A program made the translations under genes and the position numbers. 26,324 bases of DNA from DASYHS01 sp035998295 (GTDB lineage: Bacteria > Pseudomonadota > Alphaproteobacteria > Azospirillales > Azospirillaceae), in contig NZ_DASYHS010000049.1 of the NCBI RefSeq assembly GCF_035998295.1, positions 1 through 26,324 on the forward strand. Direction: 5' to 3'. The notes beneath the pieces were generated by a model that worked only from the letters and a program-made list of their open reading frames with translations, searched no databases and was not told where the DNA came from. How positions within the stretch are numbered: the first letter of the stretch is position 1; each line of letters begins with the position of its first letter. Shown piece by piece: positions 22,872-26,324 of the stretch.

Positions 22872-23633
22872 ATGGCACTTCCTCTCCTCTTTGTCGGCAT
22901 CGACGTGTCCAAGGACTGGCTCGATGTCTGGTGCGCCGCGTTGGAGCGGACGCTGCGCGTCGCCAACAGCCCGGCCGGCTGGAGCGACCTGCTCGGCCGG
23001 CTCGCCGAACTCGGCCCGTCCTGCGGCCTGATCGTCGCCTTCGAGGCGTCGGGCGGCTACGAGCGCGGCCTGCGCGCCGCCCTGCTCGAGGCCGGCGTGC
23101 CGGTGCGCAAGCTCAACCCGCTACGCGTGCGCCTCTATGCCCGCAGCCTCGGGCGCAACGCCAAGAACGACCGCCTCGATGCCCGCATGATCGCGCGCTA
23201 CGCCGAGGTGGCCGAGACCCGTCCCGAAGTCCTCGAGCCGGCGCGCGAGCGCCTGGCGACGCTGGTCGGCCACCGGCGCCGCCTGGTCGACGAGCGAACC
23301 GCCATCTCCAACCAGAGCGGCCTGCTCGACCTGCCCGAGCTGCGGGCCCAGAACCGGGCGCGCCTCGACCTGCTCGCCCGCCAGATCGACGAGGTCGAGG
23401 CGATGATCGCCGACGCCCTCACCGGCAGCCCGGACTTCACGGCCAAGCTCCGGCTGCTCAAGACCCTCAAGGGCGTCAAGGACGTCACCGCCGCCACCCT
23501 GGTCGCCCTGCTGCCCGAACTCGGCACCCTCAACCGCCGCCAGATCGCCGCCCTGGTCGGCCTCGCCCCCTTCGACCACGACAGCGGCTGCGGTGCGGGC
23601 CCCTCCCTCTCCCGTTGCACGGGAGAGGGGTAA
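22872..23633 (+). pseudogene. IS110-family transposase, C-terminally truncated
   Basis: The N-terminal DEDD (RuvC-like) domain is intact: Asp11 in FVGIDVSKDWLDVW, Glu58 in AFEASGGYERGLR, and Asp100 and Asp103 in AKNDRLDARMIARYAE. The helical middle part and the start of the second domain follow (LKTLKGVKDVTAATLVALLP, IAALVGLAPFDHDSG). In complete IS110 transposases the GLAPF-x-x-DSG segment is followed by 60-100 residues including the catalytic-serine Tnp domain. Here the frame instead runs into the REP-like palindrome (encoding GPSLSRCTGEG) and stops at 253 aa. The enzyme should be inactive. The start ATG 22872 gives the typical N-terminus. It is a remnant of an IS110-type element. Confidence 0.85.
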
Positions 23634-23637
23634 TTCT
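23595..23637 (-). repeat. REP-like palindromic element, copy B (inverted)
   Basis: CCCTCTCCCG (23605-23614) and CGGGAGAGGG (23620-23629) form a 10-bp stem with loop TTGCA. On the minus strand the order AGAATT, palindrome, AGGGGCCCGC matches copy A almost base for base. It supplies the premature stop of the transposase at 23631-23633. It also touches the stop codon of the next minus-strand gene (23636-23638). Confidence 0.8.
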
Positions 23638-24103
23638 ACTTGCGGCGGGCCATCGACTTTAAGGCGCGGCGCTCGCGACGGTTCAATTGGGGTTCGGGGT
23701 CGACGGCCGACGGCAGGAGGGTGGCCAGGTCGAGGTCGTCGAGGATCGGGGCGGGGGTGGGCTTGACGGGCTCGATCGCGGGCAGGCGGCCGTTGCCCTT
23801 GCCGTTCATGCCGTGCAGCTGCATCAGACGGTCGATCGCGCGCAGCGCATGGCCGGTCTGGCCGTTGGCGATCGAATGCTCGACCAGGTGGGACAGCCAC
23901 GCCTCCAGGCGTTCGAACATGGCGGCGTGGCCGGCCTCGCGGGCGGCGGACAATGTGGCCACGCGCTCGCCCATGCCGGGCTCGGCCAGCAGCGTCTCGC
24001 CCGCGGCCGGGTCGGCGTAGCCGATCATGCGGGCCGCGGTGGCGGGAGTGGCGCCGTTGGCGACCAGGCGGCAGAACAGTTCCTGGCGGGGGTCGAGCGT
24101 CAC
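23636..24103 (-). CDS. Terminase small subunit-like DNA-binding protein
   Basis: The protein is 155 aa. The N-terminal third, TLDPRQELFCRLVANGATPA followed by TAARMIGYADPAAGETLLAE, has the helix-turn-helix pattern of phage terminase small subunits (K/RQELFC, AA-x-x-x-GY). The middle is helical and may oligomerise (FERLEAWLSHLVEHS, GHALRAIDRLMQLHG). The tail is Pro-rich and then very basic (LNRRERRALKSMARRK), fitting DNA binding. No large terminase or other phage gene is next to it, so its role is unknown and packaging is only an analogy. The GTG start at 24103 is fixed by AAGGAG seven bases upstream. The promoter contains a LexA-type box. The stop lies inside or beside REP-like copy B. Confidence 0.6.
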   Translation of the reverse strand: MTLDPRQELFCRLVANGATPATAARMIGYADPAAGETLLAEPGMGERVATLSAAREAGHAAMFERLEAWLSHLVEHSIANGQTGHALRAIDRLMQLHGMNGKGNGRLPAIEPVKPTPAPILDDLDLATLLPSAVDPEPQLNRRERRALKSMARRK

Positions 24104-24132
24104 GGGCCTGCTCCTTCCGATCGGGGAAGGAC

Positions 24133-24161
24133 AATTTGGAACAAAATAGGAACTAAGTCAA
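24133..24161 (-). promoter_or_regulatory. Promoter with alphaproteobacterial LexA (SOS) box
   Basis: On the minus strand TTGACT (24156-24161) and CAAATT (24133-24138) are 17 bases apart. The spacer contains GTTC-CTATTTT-GTTC (24139-24153), an exact match to the GTTC-N7-GTTC operator of alphaproteobacterial LexA. It lies 11 bp after the gmk stop and about 30 bp before the GTG of the terminase-like gene. LexA bound there would cover the promoter, so the gene is predicted to be DNA-damage inducible. Confidence 0.65.
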
Positions 24162-24172
24162 GGGGCGACCGA

Positions 24173-24877
24173 TCAGCCGCCCGGCACGTCGTCGCGGGTG
24201 CGCTGGAGGTGCTCGACGAATTCCGGGAGCCCGATCTGGCGGTGGCGCTTCAGGCGCTCCACCTCGATGATGCCCTGCACGGTGGCGAGCGTCTCGTCCA
24301 TGTCCTCGTTGATGAGGACGTAGTCATACTCGTTCCAGTGCGAGATCTCCTCCGGCGCCTTCTGCATGCGGCGGGAGATCACCTCGTCGCTGTCCATGGC
24401 GCGGGCGCGCAGGCGCCGGTACAGCTCGCCATAGGACGGGGGCAGGATGAAGATCGAGATCAGGTCCTCGCGCGCGTTGGCGACGAGCTGGCGGTGCCCC
24501 TGCCAGTCGACGTCGAACAGGACGTCGCGCCCCTCGGCGAGCCGCTCCTGCACGGGGGCGGCGGGCGTGCCGTAGAAATTGTCGAAGACCTGGGCATGTT
24601 CCAGCAGCCCGCCCTCGTCGCGCAGGTGCTCGAACTCCTTGCGGTCGATGAACACGTAGTCGATCCCGTCCGATTCGTTCTTCCGGCGCGGGCGCGTGGT
24701 GACCGAGATCGAGAGCACGATGTCGCGGTCCAGCAGCAGCAGCTTGCGCGAGATCGTCGTCTTGCCCGCCCCGGAGGGCGAGGACAGCACGATCATCATG
24801 CCGCGCCGCCTGCCGCTGCCGATCGTCGGGCGCTGGAACTTGATCTGGGGGCGCGTCAGCATCAGGACGTCCGTCAT
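24173..24877 (-). CDS. gmk: Guanylate kinase
   Basis: This enzyme phosphorylates GMP to GDP with ATP in the cytoplasm. It is 234 aa from ATG 24877. The P-loop is SSPSGAGKTT (32-41). The GMP-binding segment is VTTRPRRKNESDGIDYVFI, and DVDWQGHRQL and SIFILPPSYGELYRRLRAR follow. The N-terminus has a 26-residue extension (MTDVLMLTRPQIKFQRPTIG) before the usual MMIVLSSPSG start. The long form is preferred because its ATG overlaps the yicC stop (24874-24877), but an internal start at the MM pair is possible. It is the second gene of the yicC-gmk operon. Confidence 0.95.
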   Translation of the reverse strand: MTDVLMLTRPQIKFQRPTIGSGRRRGMMIVLSSPSGAGKTTISRKLLLLDRDIVLSISVTTRPRRKNESDGIDYVFIDRKEFEHLRDEGGLLEHAQVFDNFYGTPAAPVQERLAEGRDVLFDVDWQGHRQLVANAREDLISIFILPPSYGELYRRLRARAMDSDEVISRRMQKAPEEISHWNEYDYVLINEDMDETLATVQGIIEVERLKRHRQIGLPEFVEHLQRTRDDVPGG

Positions 24878-25782
24878 TCGATGTTCTGCACCTGCTCGCG
24901 CAGCTGCTCGATCGAGGCCTTCAGCGCAAGCCCGATCCGGGTCAGCTCGACGTCGGCGGATTTCGAGCACAGCGTGTTGGCCTCCCGGTTGAACTCCTGG
25001 CACAGGAAGTCGAGCTGGCGGCCGATGGCGCCGCCGCGGGCCAGCAGGTCGCGGGCGGCGGCGACATGGGCGACCAGCCGGTCCAGCTCCTCGCGCACGT
25101 CGCCCTTGGAGACGATCAGCGCGGCCTCCTGGGCCAGCCGGTCCTCCGGCAGGGCCGGGACCGCGTCCAGGAGGGCGGCGAGCTGGCCGCGCAGGCGCTC
25201 GCGCAGCGCCGCCGGCTGGGCCGCGGCGGTCCCGGCGGCGGCGCGGACCAGGCGTTCGATCTCGGCGAGGTGGTTGGACAGGACGGTGATCAGCCGCGCC
25301 CCTTCGGCGAGCCGGGCGTCGGCGAGCCGGTCGAGCGCCTGGTCGAGCGTGGTCAGCATCGCGGCCTCGACTTCCGAGCGCTGCTCGTCGGTCTCCGGCT
25401 CCTCCACGGTCTCGATGACGCCGCGCACGGCGAGCAGGCCGTCGACGCGCGCCGGTGCGACGCCGGCGGCCGCGACCTCGCGCGAGAGTGCCACGAGCTG
25501 GTCGAGCAGGTCGCGGTTGATGCGGTACTGCGTCGCGGCGTTCTGGCGCAGCACCGAGAGGTTCACGGAGACGCTGCCGCGCTTGAGGCGGGCCGCCACG
25601 GCCGTCCGGATCTGCTGGTCGATCTGGTCGAACCCCGACGGCAGGCGGGAGCGGACGTCGAGGTTGCGGCCGTTGACGCTCTTGATCTCGAAGGTCCAGG
25701 AATGGGCGCCGGCGGCGCCGTCCGACCGCGCGAAGCCGGTCATGCTGGACACCGAGCCGGCGGTATCGGATTTTGCCCTCAA
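24874..25782 (-). CDS. yicC: YicC-family endoribonuclease
   Basis: YicC proteins are endoribonucleases involved in small-RNA turnover. The protein is 302 aa here. It carries the N-terminal signature SMTGFARSDG and EIKSVNGRNLDVRSRLPSG. The C-terminal DUF1732 domain has GDVREELDRLVAHVAAARDL and GRQLDFLCQEFNREANTLCS followed by KSADVELTRIGLALKASIEQ, which is the family's most conserved part. A TTG start at 25782 with GAGAGG upstream is used; a GTG at 25752 or an ATG at 25743 would place the start closer to SMTGFAR. It is directly coupled to gmk by a 4-bp overlap, as in many bacteria. Confidence 0.93.
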   Translation of the reverse strand: MRAKSDTAGSVSSMTGFARSDGAAGAHSWTFEIKSVNGRNLDVRSRLPSGFDQIDQQIRTAVAARLKRGSVSVNLSVLRQNAATQYRINRDLLDQLVALSREVAAAGVAPARVDGLLAVRGVIETVEEPETDEQRSEVEAAMLTTLDQALDRLADARLAEGARLITVLSNHLAEIERLVRAAAGTAAAQPAALRERLRGQLAALLDAVPALPEDRLAQEAALIVSKGDVREELDRLVAHVAAARDLLARGGAIGRQLDFLCQEFNREANTLCSKSADVELTRIGLALKASIEQLREQVQNIE

Positions 25783-25810
25783 CTGAGCCTCTCTCGCATG
25801 CAGGTGGGCC

Positions 25811-25840
25811 CTTATAGACCCAGAGGGGCGTTCCCAACAA
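25811..25840 (-). promoter_or_regulatory. Candidate yicC-gmk promoter
   Basis: On the minus strand TTGTTG (25835-25840) and TATAAG (25811-25816) are 18 bases apart, about 30 bp before the yicC TTG. The -10 is good for this GC-rich genome. Confidence 0.5.
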
Positions 25841-25903
25841 GCGGCCGTGCCCGCCCGGGAGTCTCAGAAGGGGCAGTCGCCGGAGAGGCGGAGAGGGGAG
25901 CCG

Positions 25904-26324
25904 ATGCGAAATCCGAAGACCATCCTGATCACCGGCGCGTCGAGCGGGCTGGGCGCGGCGCTGGCCCGGCACTATGCGGCGCCGGGGATCGTCCTCTTGC
26001 TGACCGGCAGGAACCCCGAACGCCTGGACGCGGTCGCGCGGGACTGCACGGCGGCCGGCGCCGACGTCCGGTCCACGGCCGCGGACGTCACCGACCGGGA
26101 TTTCCTGGCGGACTGGCTGCCGCGGATGGACGCGCGCGCGCCGATCGACCTCGCGATCGCGAACGCCGGCATCTCGGCCGGCACGGGCGGCGAGGGGGAG
26201 AGCCCGGAGCAGGCGCGCCGGATCTTCGCGACCAACCTGGACGGCGTGCTCAACACCGTCCACCCGCTGCTGCCGGCGATGCGCGCGCGCCGGCGCGGCC
26301 AGATCGCGCTGATGAGCTCGCTCG
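25904..26324 (+). CDS. Short-chain dehydrogenase/reductase, N-terminal part (3' end outside window)
   Basis: The frame is open from ATG 25904 (preceded by AGAGGGGAGCCG) to the window end, giving 140 residues. The classical SDR cofactor motif TGASSGLG is at residues 10-17, followed by TGRNPERLDAVARD. The Arg after TG suggests NADP(H). The NAG motif in LAIANAGISAG and an ALMSSL segment reaching the catalytic serine are visible. The YxxxK part is beyond the edge. The substrate is unknown. The gene diverges from yicC. Confidence 0.92.
   Translation, partial: MRNPKTILITGASSGLGAALARHYAAPGIVLLLTGRNPERLDAVARDCTAAGADVRSTAADVTDRDFLADWLPRMDARAPIDLAIANAGISAGTGGEGESPEQARRIFATNLDGVLNTVHPLLPAMRARRRGQIALMSSL

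Noticed and set aside
22554..23637. CRISPR or integron attC array
   Set aside because: There are only two palindrome copies, inverted, 1 kb apart and without regular spacers.
23636..24103. Full prophage or gene-transfer-agent cluster
   Set aside because: Only one terminase small subunit-like gene is present; neighbours are gmk and an IS110 remnant, with no structural phage genes.

Overview
The window is about 26 kb of very GC-rich, densely coded DNA. It looks like the chromosome of an alphaproteobacterium, probably Rhodospirillales-like (Azospirillum/Skermanella type). The signs are the divergent pepA-holC / lptFG arrangement, a yicC-gmk pair, an xdhABC purine cluster, a CheZ-type phosphatase fragment and a GTTC-N7-GTTC LexA-type operator. 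Placement to genus is inference. There are no rRNA or tRNA genes and no CRISPR array. Most genes are housekeeping or metabolic. The accessory-looking part is about 22.3-24.2 kb.

Layout. 1-0.8 kb: the 3' end of a CheZ-like chemotaxis phosphatase gene and a small conserved hypothetical gene behind an AT-rich promoter-like stretch. 0.8-6.5 kb: a purine/urate module, with uraD-uraH on the minus strand diverging from xdhA-xdhB-xdhC on the plus strand. It covers hypoxanthine/xanthine to urate, and 5-hydroxyisourate to allantoin; the urate-oxidising enzyme is not in the window. 6.6-11.8 kb: a DUF2892-like membrane protein, alanine dehydrogenase with a long upstream region, RlmJ, a secreted lytic transglycosylase with a clear terminator, and a TPR-methyltransferase. 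11.8-14.8 kb: a PhoD-like phosphatase diverging from a Bcr/CflA-type exporter. 14.8-21.7 kb: pepA-holC (minus) diverging from lptF-lptG-surA-rsmA (plus), an envelope-biogenesis operon. lptD and pdxA, which usually sit in this cluster in Alphaproteobacteria, are both absent.

21.7-24.2 kb: a glutathione S-transferase gene, then a 528-bp gene-free stretch with a G-quadruplex-type run, a REP-like palindrome and a 30-bp perfect palindrome. Next is an IS110-family transposase that keeps its DEDD domain but loses its C-terminal domain exactly where a second, inverted copy of the REP-like palindrome begins. It is followed by a small minus-strand gene resembling a phage terminase small subunit, whose promoter carries a LexA-type box between -35 and -10. 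24.2-26.3 kb: yicC-gmk (minus) diverging from a truncated short-chain dehydrogenase gene. The two observations I would follow first are the putative SOS-controlled terminase-like gene and the gene loss/rearrangement around lptFG-surA-rsmA and the IS110/REP debris.
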